Shown: positions 1 through 9,900 of the stretch, in pieces
Numbering within the stretch: the first letter of the stretch is position 1
Layout: each line of letters starts with the position of its first letter
Assembly (NCBI GenBank): GCA_934255485.1
Contig: CAKQOG010000015.1
Location: 1 to 55,198, forward strand
Reading direction: 5' to 3'
Length of the DNA: 55,198 bases
Source of the DNA: an uncultured Prevotellamassilia sp.
GTDB lineage: Bacteria; Bacteroidota; Bacteroidia; Bacteroidales; Bacteroidaceae
Translations under genes and position numbers: made by a program
The notes under the pieces: generated by a model
Database searches by the model: none
What the model was told of the DNA's origin: nothing
What the model saw: only the letters and a program-made list of their open reading frames with translations

Positions 1-57
1 ATTAGTAATTTGTTTTTTGTTTCACTATAAAGTTACTAATAATCAATGAATTAGCAA

Positions 58-92
58 AGGGTAAAACGAACTATTTTAGCTCGTTTTACCCT
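58..92 (+). terminator. Rho-independent terminator, probably for a gene left of the window
   Basis: A 12-bp perfect inverted repeat (58-69 and 81-92, arm AGGGTAAAACGA) with an 11-nt loop is followed on the plus strand by a run of T (94-101). This is the classical form for a plus-strand transcript entering from outside the window. On the minus strand the hairpin lies just after the last codons of the restriction island, so it may stop that transcript too, but no good T-run follows on that side. Confidence 0.65.
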
Positions 93-99
93 ATTTTTT

Positions 100-189
100 T
101 TACGCAATCCTTATCCCGAACTCGCGTTGATAGGAAGAGCTAATTGCATTAAACTCTTCCATCCATATTTCAGAAATCTTTCTATACAT
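100..189 (-). CDS. Possible 29-codon ORF overlapping the stop of the restriction enzyme gene
   Basis: The stop codon of the preceding 1094-residue gene overlaps an ATG (TAATG at 187-191 read on the minus strand), a usual arrangement for translational coupling. The ORF starts MYRKISEIW, ends FGIRIA and stops at 100-102, shortly before the hairpin at 58-92. I do not recognise the peptide. It could be a real small protein, the decayed start of a gene lost at the edge of this unstable island, or chance. Only the overlap and the lack of any other gene in these 190 bases support it. Confidence 0.2.
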   Translation of the reverse strand: MYRKISEIWMEEFNAISSSYQREFGIRIA

Positions 190-3100
190 TATTGTAGATA
201 TTTTGATAATACCGCACGCTTTGCCTCAAGTTCTTTGTCTAATGTCAGAGGGTTGTGATTATATTCATTATCGATAGAATTCATTGCTTCTACTATTTTA
301 GCTTGAATTTTCATTGACGGTATTGGTACTTCAAAACTAGGTATGATTTTTTTATCGCCACGAGGCATCTTTATACCAGTCTTTCCAACCATCATGTAGT
401 CAAAGAACTCTTGCGTAGAAAGTATGACTTTTAGATATTCATTATTCAATGTCTTGGGAGTCTTATTCCTAAATACTAGTACATCTTTAGAACATCCACC
501 ATTTTTATCTGCTAACCAAATTTTCTTAAGATATGGACGAATATTTGATACCAATATATCCCCTTTTAAGTATTCTGTAACAGACGAAATGTTTGGGGTT
601 CCCGTATAAGAAACTATTCCTGCACAATTTTGAAGCATATTATCTGTTGATATGTAATCATCCACAGAAACAGATTGCATTTTAATTGATTTTGTGACAT
701 ATGGGGCAACATTACCCAATTTTTCAGTAATTATAGACTCTTTACATTGAATTTTAGGATATGACAATCTATCAGTCGTGTTGATTCTTTTGTCAAATGT
801 TTCGTGCTTGAAGTCAATGAGGTCTGTTAGTCTATATGAACTAACATATTCCATTAACTCATCAGGAATCTCTGTCTCTTGTGAAAGGTAATTCTGTCTT
901 ATTAAAAAATTGAGTTTTGATTCATTGTTTAAATTTGCAGGATCAAACAGAGGAGTTTTTATTTGGTTTATGCCAAGTAATCTATCCGCGTCTTCTCCAT
1001 TGTTATTCAAGTAATTGACCCTTAGCGAATTGTGGCTTTTCTTCCATTCGTAACCAAGAAAATTCTTTAACTCTGTATTTTTTGTCGGAGTTTTAAGCAC
1101 AAGGACACGCGAGGGATTACTCTCACATAACATATAGTAATATAGCTTTTCTTTTTCCATCGCTATGATACTACTAATAATATGTTTCGCCAAATCATTT
1201 TCTTTTTGGGCTTGAGTATAATTTGCTTTTATCGTCTTGTTTGCAATACGTCTATACTCTGCGTCTGTCGAAAATCTCTCAACATAACTTGCAAATGTTT
1301 CATTCTGTTTGAGTTCATCAGAAAGAATGCCATCCATGAGTTTTTTATAATCTTCCCTTTCTACACCAATATAGTCAATATAATCGTGCAAAAAATGTAT
1401 ATCTGCATATCGTGTATCAGAAGAATGATTGCCATTAAACCAAGCATTAACCCTATTCTTATAATGAACAGAGATTTCTGGATTTTCTTTTTTCTTTCTC
1501 ATAAACAACACAACTGTTGAAGCTGTTGTTTTGCCGAATGTAGAACCTCCAAATTCACAAATTGCGATGATGTCAAAATACTTAAGTATGACTTCTCTCG
1601 TCTTAACGTGAAGGTTATCCTGATCCGTAATGACAGTAGAAGGCAGAATGATAGCTGCAAGTCCGCCAGAAGCTAACAACTGTTTTGCTCTTTCAATAAA
1701 AAAGACTTCGATGTTGTCATTTATATCTACAGAATTTTCATCAATCTCGCCTGATAGCTCATAGAGTTTTCTGGAATCTTTTGGCAAAGTCGCAAGAAAA
1801 CCCTTTACGCTATAGGGAGGATTAGCAACTAATATGTTGAACTTTCCATTATCTATATCTTTATGTGATAATAATGCATCCCCATAAATAATTTGTATGC
1901 CGTCTTGTCCATACATAAATGAAGAAACCTTAGACACCTTAGACAAACGATATTCTTTCTCTATACCAAATATATGATTATAGAAATCCGTCAAAAACTC
2001 TTTGCCTTTATATTTCATCACAAATGGTTTTATTTGTGAAGCATATTCGTTTAGAAAATGTCCGGCACCACATGCATAATCAATGGCATAAGGTATTTCA
2101 CTTGTATTCTGAATAATATTTTCTAAAGGTAAAGAACTGACTATGAAACGTGTTATTGGAGTTGGAGTAAAGAATTGTCCTTCAGATTGCTTTACTCCAT
2201 CATCCAAAAATCCCTCAAATAAGGTTCCCAAAAATGGATTGTCAGCATCTGTTTTCAGTTTAATATCCTGTAACATTTCAACTACTTCTTTCAAAATAAT
2301 TGCATTTTGGAAAAATAATTGTTTATTATGGACATCAAGAAACCCAAAATCACTATTACTATAGAACTTTAACTGTCTAAAATAGTCAAGTATGGTATCT
2401 TTAATTGCATCAGGATCATTCTTTTGCAATTGGAATGCAGACTCTATGGTTGTATTATCTATGTATGTTACTTCTTCTCCAAGGTATTTCTGCATACCCT
2501 TCTTGTATAATTGCTGAAGTCTGTCTTGAAAACTATAGAAATCATCGTATGCAGCTCCTTTCCAAAGGAACTGTAAATCATTTGGATTAGAAACTTCGTC
2601 TACCACTTTAACTAGTATCAAGTTCACAAGCTTATCAAAAGCATTCTCATGGCTTGATACATTATATTGTCGCAGAATCTGATCGAATTGTTTTGACTTT
2701 CGATTTATATCTTCTTCTCTTACTTCATCTATATTATATATAGAAAGTCTCTTTTTCCCTACTCCAAACGCAGGTGTGTCACTGACTTCAAAAGCGCCAT
2801 TTGTAGAGAAATCCTTACTGTATGTTTCACTCCAAACATTAAAGAAATCGTCTCTTGTGCCATTATCCTGTGCAACCTTGGAAAAACTCATAAGCGAAGG
2901 ATTGGTTTCCAGATACTTATGATTATCCTTCATTGTTATGAGTCTATATGAACATCGCGGTTCTCTTTCTACAAAATCAGAAGTGTAAAGAGCAAGATAC
3001 TCTGCCTGGCGATAGGTGTTGTAATAATTGAAGAGCTGTGAACCGTTTCGCAAAGTTGCTCTCCACGCTTTATTAAACTCATCATCGTCTTTCCCTTCTG

Positions 3101-3473
3101 TAGTCTTGCATTCAATCAGCATGTATGGCCTTTGGTTATTATCTCTTATGAGAATATCGCCATAAAAGAAAGAATCCTCTCTACCTCCAGGTGTTGATGG
3201 TTCCAATACAATATGTTCTGGCTTATACCCTTGAGCAAATAAACCAATAACACATTCCAATACAACAAAGTTCTCATTTTTAGAGAAGTTCTTCGTTGTA
3301 TCTCGATCGGCTTCAACTCCAGCAGGATATATTATTTGTTGGTTAGTAAAATCAACTGAAATATCAGCATTTATGTTTGCGAAATGACAAGTCATTACAT
3401 CATTTGCCAAATTTTCTGATTTTTCAAATCCTAAACAAAGAAGTAAGTCTTTGATATTCTCTTGGGTAATCAT
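189..3473 (-). CDS. One-chain restriction-modification enzyme, Type IIG-like (nuclease + N6-adenine methylase + target recognition)
   Basis: The 1094-residue protein should both methylate adenine in a specific site and cut unmodified DNA. The N-terminal region has a PD-(D/E)XK nuclease core: D106, then E121 and K123 in the string MLIECKT. The middle is a gamma-type N6-adenine methylase: a TPTPIT entry segment, the SAM-binding motif DYACGAGHF from D465, and catalytic NPPY from N551. The last 200 residues resemble a Type I HsdS half-subunit (IPSFEVPIPSMKIQAKIVEAM) and probably read the DNA site. There is no helicase motif, so this is closer to Type IIG than to Type I. Base composition is more AT-rich than in the housekeeping genes to the right, which fits transfer. 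The start is MITQENIKD. The gene follows a gene remnant and a PLD-helicase on the same strand. The recognition sequence cannot be predicted. Confidence 0.88.
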   Translation of the reverse strand: MITQENIKDLLLCLGFEKSENLANDVMTCHFANINADISVDFTNQQIIYPAGVEADRDTTKNFSKNENFVVLECVIGLFAQGYKPEHIVLEPSTPGGREDSFFYGDILIRDNNQRPYMLIECKTTEGKDDDEFNKAWRATLRNGSQLFNYYNTYRQAEYLALYTSDFVEREPRCSYRLITMKDNHKYLETNPSLMSFSKVAQDNGTRDDFFNVWSETYSKDFSTNGAFEVSDTPAFGVGKKRLSIYNIDEVREEDINRKSKQFDQILRQYNVSSHENAFDKLVNLILVKVVDEVSNPNDLQFLWKGAAYDDFYSFQDRLQQLYKKGMQKYLGEEVTYIDNTTIESAFQLQKNDPDAIKDTILDYFRQLKFYSNSDFGFLDVHNKQLFFQNAIILKEVVEMLQDIKLKTDADNPFLGTLFEGFLDDGVKQSEGQFFTPTPITRFIVSSLPLENIIQNTSEIPYAIDYACGAGHFLNEYASQIKPFVMKYKGKEFLTDFYNHIFGIEKEYRLSKVSKVSSFMYGQDGIQIIYGDALLSHKDIDNGKFNILVANPPYSVKGFLATLPKDSRKLYELSGEIDENSVDINDNIEVFFIERAKQLLASGGLAAIILPSTVITDQDNLHVKTREVILKYFDIIAICEFGGSTFGKTTASTVVLFMRKKKENPEISVHYKNRVNAWFNGNHSSDTRYADIHFLHDYIDYIGVEREDYKKLMDGILSDELKQNETFASYVERFSTDAEYRRIANKTIKANYTQAQKENDLAKHIISSIIAMEKEKLYYYMLCESNPSRVLVLKTPTKNTELKNFLGYEWKKSHNSLRVNYLNNNGEDADRLLGINQIKTPLFDPANLNNESKLNFLIRQNYLSQETEIPDELMEYVSSYRLTDLIDFKHETFDKRINTTDRLSYPKIQCKESIITEKLGNVAPYVTKSIKMQSVSVDDYISTDNMLQNCAGIVSYTGTPNISSVTEYLKGDILVSNIRPYLKKIWLADKNGGCSKDVLVFRNKTPKTLNNEYLKVILSTQEFFDYMMVGKTGIKMPRGDKKIIPSFEVPIPSMKIQAKIVEAMNSIDNEYNHNPLTLDKELEAKRAVLSKYLQ

Positions 3474-3509
3474 ATAGTCTAATGAATGTTATCGATTTGT
3501 TCTGTTGAA

Positions 3510-3778
3510 TTAAGAAGGTCGTATAAGTTCAGCCGTCCGTTTGCGCTCGTCTTCTGACTGGCAGTTGGCAAGGATTTCATCACGTTTAGCGGTGTCTATG
3601 ATGAAAGCATCATTATAGCCTGTCTTGATGCCGTAGTTGATTTGGACATCCCAGTCCTTCAACGGAATACCTACTGCTTCAATTTTTCGCTTGATGCTTT
3701 GCTCAATAGGCGAAAGAATCACCCATGAATCAGAACTGCCGAACTCACACTCTGCTCCGCTCTGCTGCACGAAAACGC
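3510..3778 (-). pseudogene. Remnant of a Type IIG / Eco57I-like methylase (TaqI-like specificity domain)
   Basis: An 86-codon open frame (GTG at 3770) contains SSDSWVILSPIEQ and DWDVQINYGIKTGYNDAFII. In Eco57I/TaqI-like methylases this is the segment linking the methylase core to the C-terminal specificity domain. Members normally continue after RTAELIRP into an ILRGRDI-type motif; here the frame ends at once (RPS, stop at 3510-3512). Both ends are therefore missing. The upstream edge is joined out of frame to the helicase gene near 3778, so the helicase reads through these bases in another frame until 3719. I read it as debris of a second methylase left by a deletion, not as a small gene. 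Confidence 0.8.
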
Positions 3779-6259
3779 TCTATTTCCTTCACGCGATGGA
3801 TAAAATACATAGTTGTAAATATGCTTTGATGATGAACCAATACGATTCACACGGCCTATGCGTTGCATAAGACGTGTACTGTTCCAAGGTGTATCGTAGT
3901 TGACTATCACGTTGGCCCGATGCAAGTTTACGCCCTCTGCTAAGACATCAGTTGTAAGAATTATATTGTATTGGTTGAGTTGAGTTTTATAGTTTGCATC
4001 GAAATTCTCACGTATCGTCTTGAACAATTTACTGCGATTGTCGGCCGTAATCACCAATACATCTTTGCGATTGATGCGCCGTTCAAGATATTTTACTGTA
4101 TCAGCCGATTCTGAGAAAACGACCAACTTCTGCCCTATGTTGCGGTCTGTTTTAAATAGTTCGTGCTTGAGCAATTCGTTGAATTTAGCAAACTTTGAAT
4201 CGTCTTCATCTGTTATATTCTCCCAATCTTTATATAGTCCCTCCAGTATAGCTTGGTCATGTTGCAACATATCGATATACTTAGAATCAAAGTCCTCGGC
4301 CTTGAATATAGCGTTTTTAGGATTATCTTCAGCTTTAGCATTCAATTTTTCTTCAATCTCATCATCCGAAAGTCCAGCCTCCAGCAAATTGTTTATGTCA
4401 AGGTCTGGAGCAATGAAAACCTTGTCATGGCTGAACATATCAATCATGTTTTGATTTGCCTGTCGGAAATTATTCAACGATATTTGAAATGCATAAAAAC
4501 TGCTTTCGAGTCGTTTCACCAATCCATTCTTACGTATTCCAGCCAAACTGCGGCTTATCACTTTAGCATTATCGTACAAACCATTTGCAGCCTCAGGATT
4601 TAAATACGCAATTGCTTGATAACGAGCATAAGTCAATTTTTCACTAAGCGCTTCCATCGCGCTTTCAAACAAATTAGCTAAGTGTTCATTCAGCTCATAC
4701 TTATTTTCAATAGGGCGTTCAACCTTTGGAAATCCATTTACATCCTTGCTGTAACGGTCCACACTTTCTATATCAGTTCTTGTACGGCGCACAGTTAATG
4801 GTTTAATAACTCTGTCGCGTACACGTTCTGCTAAGCGTTTAAATTGCGTAATGTCGAAATCAGTTTCTTTCTTTAGTTGTTGAAACTCTTTGATAAGAGG
4901 AGAGAAGAATGCAGTTAAATTTGTCACACCATCTATCGTACAGCGTCGAGGATCTTGGAACAACTGTATTTCATTGTAAATATCGGCAGGCGTGTTATTC
5001 ATTGGTGTTGCCGAAATGAGCATCACTTTTTTCTTATATCCCGGAATATTGCCATTTTCTATACGTGGCATTTTACAGATTTCCTGCAATTGTTCAAAGG
5101 CAGCTGTGGTGTGTGAGCGAAACTTGTGTGCTTCGTCCACTAATATCAAATCGTACTCATCAGCATTCCAATAGTTGTAATTCTCCTCATCGAGAACTTT
5201 TGATAAACTTCCATTAGAAATGAATTTGGCATATTTGTCTATTCCAAAATCCTTGAAAGTAGCTTTCCAGTTTTGCTCTACAGCAGGTGGGTATACAACA
5301 AGTATTTTAGTTTTATCACGCCCATTCTCTATCAAGAACTTCTTTGCAATCATGGTTGCAATAACAGTTTTGCCCAAACCAACAACATCTGCAAGGAAGA
5401 ATCCATCATAACGAATGAGTTTTTGATAACCCTCTTCCACTGCATCTATCTGATAGTCATACTTGGTATACCCCTCAGGCATGTCAAATGCTTGGTTGTT
5501 GTCTGTGACCAATACGCGATCTGAAAAATACTCCATGAGCATTTTGATGTACACATCGTATGGCGCTGCATCACCTTTTAAATAAGTTCTGTCAATAGAT
5601 GCTTTCACATCTTCTGCTGTAATCTCACAGCCTTCAGCTTCTTTCCACAACAATTCAAATTCGTCCTTGGCAAATTTAACATCATCAAATCTGTCGAGTT
5701 TTACATTAAATTCGTATTGTTCATCTTGCGAAATACCAAGTCCGTTACCTGATAAATTGCTCGAACCTGTTATAGCAATGCCTTGCGAATACTGATTAAA
5801 TTCATCCGGATAGAGAACATATAATTTTGCATGTATTCTCTTTGAAGGATGGGCACGAAGTTCGAGTTTGCCGTCTATAAGGTCTTGAACCATTTGTAGC
5901 ATACCATTCTCTACTTCTTGCGTATAGTTTGAACACTCAATGTCCTTTCTTATACTGCGTAGGCAATCTTCTTTCACCTGCTCTTCTGCTCCAAAAAATA
6001 TTTTCCCTTGGTTTGCTGCTTGAACGATATATTTATCAACATCAATGCCAATAAGGACTCGCACCTTATTAATATGGTCTAAAAATGGGCGCAGAGAAAA
6101 ATAGCCTGATGCACGCAGAAATCCAACTACCGCATCAAGATTTTTTATATGCTCATTGTGTTGTAATACCCCTTCAAATTCCTTCATAAGGGTATTGCCA
6201 TTTCTATTTGTAAAGAAATTAGAATTTATTGTAGGGCTATTATTTGTATTTTCGTTCAT
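3719..6259 (-). CDS. PLD-nuclease/SF2 helicase, C-terminally truncated
   Basis: The 846-residue protein combines an N-terminal phospholipase-D-type nuclease domain (about 30-210; HAKLYVLYPD from H143, then GSSNLSGNGL) with a Snf2/HepA-like SF2 helicase: Walker A GLGKT (K297), DEAH at 375-378, SATPMNN, and motif VI QRIGRVNRIG from Q799. Proteins of this plan occur in defence islands beside DNA methylases. The native sequence seems to stop at R827 (YPSREGNR). The final 19 residues (AFSCSRAEQSV...) are out-of-frame translation of the adjoining methylase remnant. Both RecA-like lobes are complete, but the usual C-terminal extension is lost, so activity is uncertain. It is AT-rich like the next gene and transcribed towards it. 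Confidence 0.85.
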   Translation of the reverse strand: MNENTNNSPTINSNFFTNRNGNTLMKEFEGVLQHNEHIKNLDAVVGFLRASGYFSLRPFLDHINKVRVLIGIDVDKYIVQAANQGKIFFGAEEQVKEDCLRSIRKDIECSNYTQEVENGMLQMVQDLIDGKLELRAHPSKRIHAKLYVLYPDEFNQYSQGIAITGSSNLSGNGLGISQDEQYEFNVKLDRFDDVKFAKDEFELLWKEAEGCEITAEDVKASIDRTYLKGDAAPYDVYIKMLMEYFSDRVLVTDNNQAFDMPEGYTKYDYQIDAVEEGYQKLIRYDGFFLADVVGLGKTVIATMIAKKFLIENGRDKTKILVVYPPAVEQNWKATFKDFGIDKYAKFISNGSLSKVLDEENYNYWNADEYDLILVDEAHKFRSHTTAAFEQLQEICKMPRIENGNIPGYKKKVMLISATPMNNTPADIYNEIQLFQDPRRCTIDGVTNLTAFFSPLIKEFQQLKKETDFDITQFKRLAERVRDRVIKPLTVRRTRTDIESVDRYSKDVNGFPKVERPIENKYELNEHLANLFESAMEALSEKLTYARYQAIAYLNPEAANGLYDNAKVISRSLAGIRKNGLVKRLESSFYAFQISLNNFRQANQNMIDMFSHDKVFIAPDLDINNLLEAGLSDDEIEEKLNAKAEDNPKNAIFKAEDFDSKYIDMLQHDQAILEGLYKDWENITDEDDSKFAKFNELLKHELFKTDRNIGQKLVVFSESADTVKYLERRINRKDVLVITADNRSKLFKTIRENFDANYKTQLNQYNIILTTDVLAEGVNLHRANVIVNYDTPWNSTRLMQRIGRVNRIGSSSKHIYNYVFYPSREGNRAFSCSRAEQSVSSAVLIHG

Positions 6260-6352
6260 CTTATAATTCTAAAATGGCTTATTATTTAAGGGTGAGGCAC
6301 ATAGACTTGTCGTTATATCGCAGAAGTTCTTGTGGAACATTACATTTCTATT

Positions 6353-6850
6353 TCACTTTTTGCTATCACCAATACGAAACTTAATAGGCAGAGTGAAGTA
6401 CACAGGTATTTTTTTGCCCTTAAGTTTCGCAGGAGTGAATTTCCCAAGCATCTTTATTACACGCATAGCTTCTTTGTCCATTTCGGGATGTACGCTTTTT
6501 ATTACCCAAACATCGCTCACTTTGCCCTTTGTGTCCACAACAAAACGAACTACAACTGCACCTTGAATATTCTCGTTTACCAAGGATTTTGGATAAACTA
6601 TGTTTTCACTGATAAAAGCATAAAAAGCTGGCATTCCTTTTTTGTAAGTAGCAGGATTTGTGGCGTATGCATTATCAATTGGTTCTGCGTCGCTTAGTTG
6701 CTGGGTATGTTTTATAGAGTCGATTAAAGGCTTATTGCTATTGGTTGCACTAAGTGTTATGGGCTGAATGAACATTAATAATGCTACTACTGATAAGGAT
6801 AATAATGGCTTATACGAAAGCACATTGTTATAAAAAAATTGGTTTTTCAT
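6353..6850 (-). CDS. TonB-family energy transducer protein
   Basis: This 165-residue protein has an N-terminal hydrophobic segment (about 13-33) that anchors or exports it, a short linker, and a C-terminal TonB domain: a YP motif (NIVYPKSLVNENIQG), VVVRFVVDTKGKVSDV, then FTPAKLKGKKIPVYFTLPI. Such proteins contact TonB-dependent outer-membrane receptors and pass on energy from the inner membrane. It is shorter than classical TonB and has no long Pro-rich spacer; many Bacteroidetes paralogues look like this. No exbB/exbD or receptor gene is adjacent, so the partner is unknown. Two 18-bp copies of the leader sequence precede the start codon. Confidence 0.85.
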   Translation of the reverse strand: MKNQFFYNNVLSYKPLLSLSVVALLMFIQPITLSATNSNKPLIDSIKHTQQLSDAEPIDNAYATNPATYKKGMPAFYAFISENIVYPKSLVNENIQGAVVVRFVVDTKGKVSDVWVIKSVHPEMDKEAMRVIKMLGKFTPAKLKGKKIPVYFTLPIKFRIGDSKK

Positions 6851-6883
6851 TGTTATTTGGTTTTACATTGTTATTTGGTTTTA
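6848..6883 (-). repeat. Two tandem 18-bp units at the translation start of the TonB-like gene
   Basis: The unit CATTGTTATTTGGTTTTA occurs twice head to tail (6848-6865 and 6866-6883). Read on the minus strand each upstream unit begins ATGTAA, so the extra start codons are followed at once by stop codons, and only the third ATG (6848-6850) opens the gene. It looks like a recent duplication of the ribosome-binding region. Confidence 0.8.
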
Positions 6884-6896
6884 CATAAAACTAAAA

Positions 6897-6928
6897 CGAG
6901 CCATCGCTATATAGAATGCGATGGCTCG
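6897..6928 (-). terminator. Rho-independent terminator of secA
   Basis: An 11-bp perfect stem (CGAGCCATCGC at 6897-6907, complement at 6918-6928) lies 35 bases past the secA stop. On the minus strand it is followed by the T-rich stretch TTTTAGTTTT. Confidence 0.8.
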
Positions 6929-6962
6929 CCATAAAGTAGTTTATATGCGTGTTTTACTACAT

Positions 6963-9900
6963 TTACTTCTCAGGATTTCCATCCTCGTCGAGTGATTGGT
7001 GAGAGGTTTGCAAGTTTTGTTGAGGAGCGCTCTCTTCAACGGCAGCTTCCTTTACCTCTTGGGGGGCTTGAACAGGAATTTGTCCGCGCATCAAGGTGGC
7101 AACAGTTTCATTGTTAATACGGTTTACCATCTTATCAAAGAGTTGTACACTCTCAAGTTTAAACACGAGTAAGGGGTCCTTTTGCTCGTAAGATGCATTT
7201 TGAACAGACTTCTTTAAGTCATCGAGTTCGCGAAGGTTTTCTTTCCAAGCATCATCGATGTTGTGAAGGATGATTGCCTTTTCAAAGTCCTTAACCACCT
7301 CTTTCGACTCAGTTTCGTAAGCCTTTTTGAGGTTGGTGCGAATGTTATAAACAAGCTTGCCATCGGTGATGGGCACAAGGATGTTTTCGTACATTTCGCC
7401 TTGATTTTCGTATACTTGCTTGATTACAGGCATAGCAACCTCGGCCATACGATCGGTCTTGCGCTTAAACGATTGCATAGCAGCTTCGAAAGCCTTTTCG
7501 TAAAGGTCGTCGCGTTTCATGCTATCGAACTCTTCTTCGGTGAAGGGCACTTGCATAGCAAATATTTCGATGAAGCCCTCTTTACAACCCTCGTAGTCGT
7601 TTTTATCAATGATGTTGATAACGCGATCCCAAATCATGTTGGCAATGTCCATGCCCACACGTTCGCCCATAAGAGCGTGACGACGCTTTTCGTAGATAAC
7701 GGTGCGTTGTTTGTTCATTACATCATCGTATTCGAGCAAACGTTTACGTATACCAAAGTTGTTTTCTTCAACCTTGCGTTGTGCACGTTCGATGCTATTG
7801 TTTATCATCTTGGCTTCAATCATTTCGCCATCCTTAAAGCCAAGTTTATCCATCACGCGGGCAATACGTTCTGAAGCAAACAAACGCATCAAGTTATCCT
7901 CGAGTGAAACAAAGAATACAGAAGAGCCTGGGTCACCTTGTCGTCCAGCACGACCACGGAGCTGACGGTCTACACGACGGCTTTCGTGACGTTCGGTACC
8001 TATGATCGCCAAACCACCTGCAGCTTTCACCTCGTCGGTAAGTTTAATATCCGTACCACGACCTGCCATGTTGGTAGCAATGGTTACTGCACCAAGCATG
8101 CGTTCCTCTTCTACCTTGTTGCCATTCTCATCGGTTACAACCACTCTACCCAAGTTACTCTGACCTGCTTTAGCCACAATGTCAGCCTCTTTTTGGTGCA
8201 ATTTAGCATTGAGCACTTGATGTGGGATGCCACGAAGTTGAAGCATACGGCTCAAAAGTTCGCTCACATCTACATTGGTTGTACCAACAAGAACAGGACG
8301 ACCAGCAAGACGCATCTTTTCGATTTCCTCGATAACAGCCTTATACTTTTCACGCTTCGTCTTATACACACGATCGTTCATATCAATACGTGCAATAGGA
8401 CGATTGGTTGGAATTTCTACAACATCAAGTTTATAGATGTTCCAAAACTCACCAGCCTCTGTGCTTGCAGTACCAGTCATACCAGCCAATTTGTGGTACA
8501 TACGGAAGTAGTTTTGCAACGTAATGGTAGCGAATGTTTGTGTTGCAGCCTCAACCTTTACGTGTTCCTTAGCCTCAACAGCCTGGTGCAAGCCATCGCT
8601 CCAACGGCGACCTTCCATGATACGACCTGTCTGCTCATCTACAATCTTTACTTGTCCGTCCATCACCACGTATTCCTCATTAATGCGGAACATGGTGTAA
8701 GCTTTGAGCAACTGTAGGATAGTATGAACACGATCGCTCTTTACAGCGTAATCCTGTAGGAGTTCGTCTTTCTTTGTCAAACGTTCTTCATCGCTGAGCG
8801 TTGTGTCAGCCTCGAGTGCAGAAAGTTCGCTTGTGATATCAGGAAGTACAAATAGTTGGTCATCGTGCACTTGGTCGGCAAGCCATTTGTTACCCTTGTC
8901 GGTAAGATCCACGCTATGTAGCTTTTCATCAACAACAAAGTATAGAGGTTCAACAGCCTCAGGCATACGGCGGTTGTTGTTCTCCATATACACTTCCTCA
9001 GTCTTTAGCATACCTGCTTTAATACCAGTTTCAGAGAGGAATTTGATGAGCGGATTGTTCTTAGGCAATGCCTTGTGGCTACGGAAGAGGGCAAGGAAGC
9101 CTTCTTCTTCTTTAGCTTTGTCGCCTGTGCCGATAAGTTGTTTAGCCTCGGCAAGGAGTTTGGTGGCCAACTTACGTTGTACCTCTACCAAGCGTTCAAC
9201 GAGTGGTTGATATTGGTCGTAGAGTTGGTCATCGCCCTTGGGCACAGGACCAGAGATAATCAATGGGGTACGTGCATCGTCGATAAGCACTGAGTCCACC
9301 TCATCGACAATAGCATAGTTGTGACGGCGCTGTACAAGATCCTTAGGGCTCATGGCCATATTGTCGCGCAAGTAGTCGAAACCAAACTCATTGTTGGTAC
9401 CAAAAGTGATATCGGCTTGATAAGCGCGGCGACGGCTCTCAGAGTTGGGTTGGTGCTTATCAATACAATCGACAGACAAGCCATGAAACATATAGAGCGG
9501 TCCCATCCATTCAGAGTCACGTTTAGCCAAATAGTCGTTTACGGTAACAACATGTACGCCGTTGCCTGTGAGTGCATTAAGGAATACGGGCAATGTACCT
9601 ACAAGGGTTTTACCCTCACCCGTAGCCATTTCTGCTATCTTGCCTTGGTGCAAAACCACACCACCAAAGAGTTGCACATCGTAGTGCACCATGTTCCATT
9701 TGGTGTCGTTTCCACCTGCAACCCAATGGTTTTGATAGATAGCTTTGTCGCCCTCGATGGTAACAAAGTCATGAGTAGCAGCCAGTTCGCGATCGAAATC
9801 GTTGGCTGTAACCTCTATCGTTTCATTCTCGGCAAAGCGGCGAGCTGTATCTTTTACAATAGCAAACACCTCGGGCAATGCATCGTTAAGAGCCACCTCC

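Noticed and set aside
189..6259. BREX or DISARM defence system
   Set aside because: No PglZ, BrxC/L, DrmA or DrmB-like protein is encoded; only a Type IIG-like enzyme, a PLD-helicase and a remnant are present.
7938..8717. Long plus-strand open frame (259 codons), with others at 7263-7874 and 9321-9992
   Set aside because: They run antisense through secA, are rich in Cys, His and Thr typical of reversed coding sequence, and match no family.
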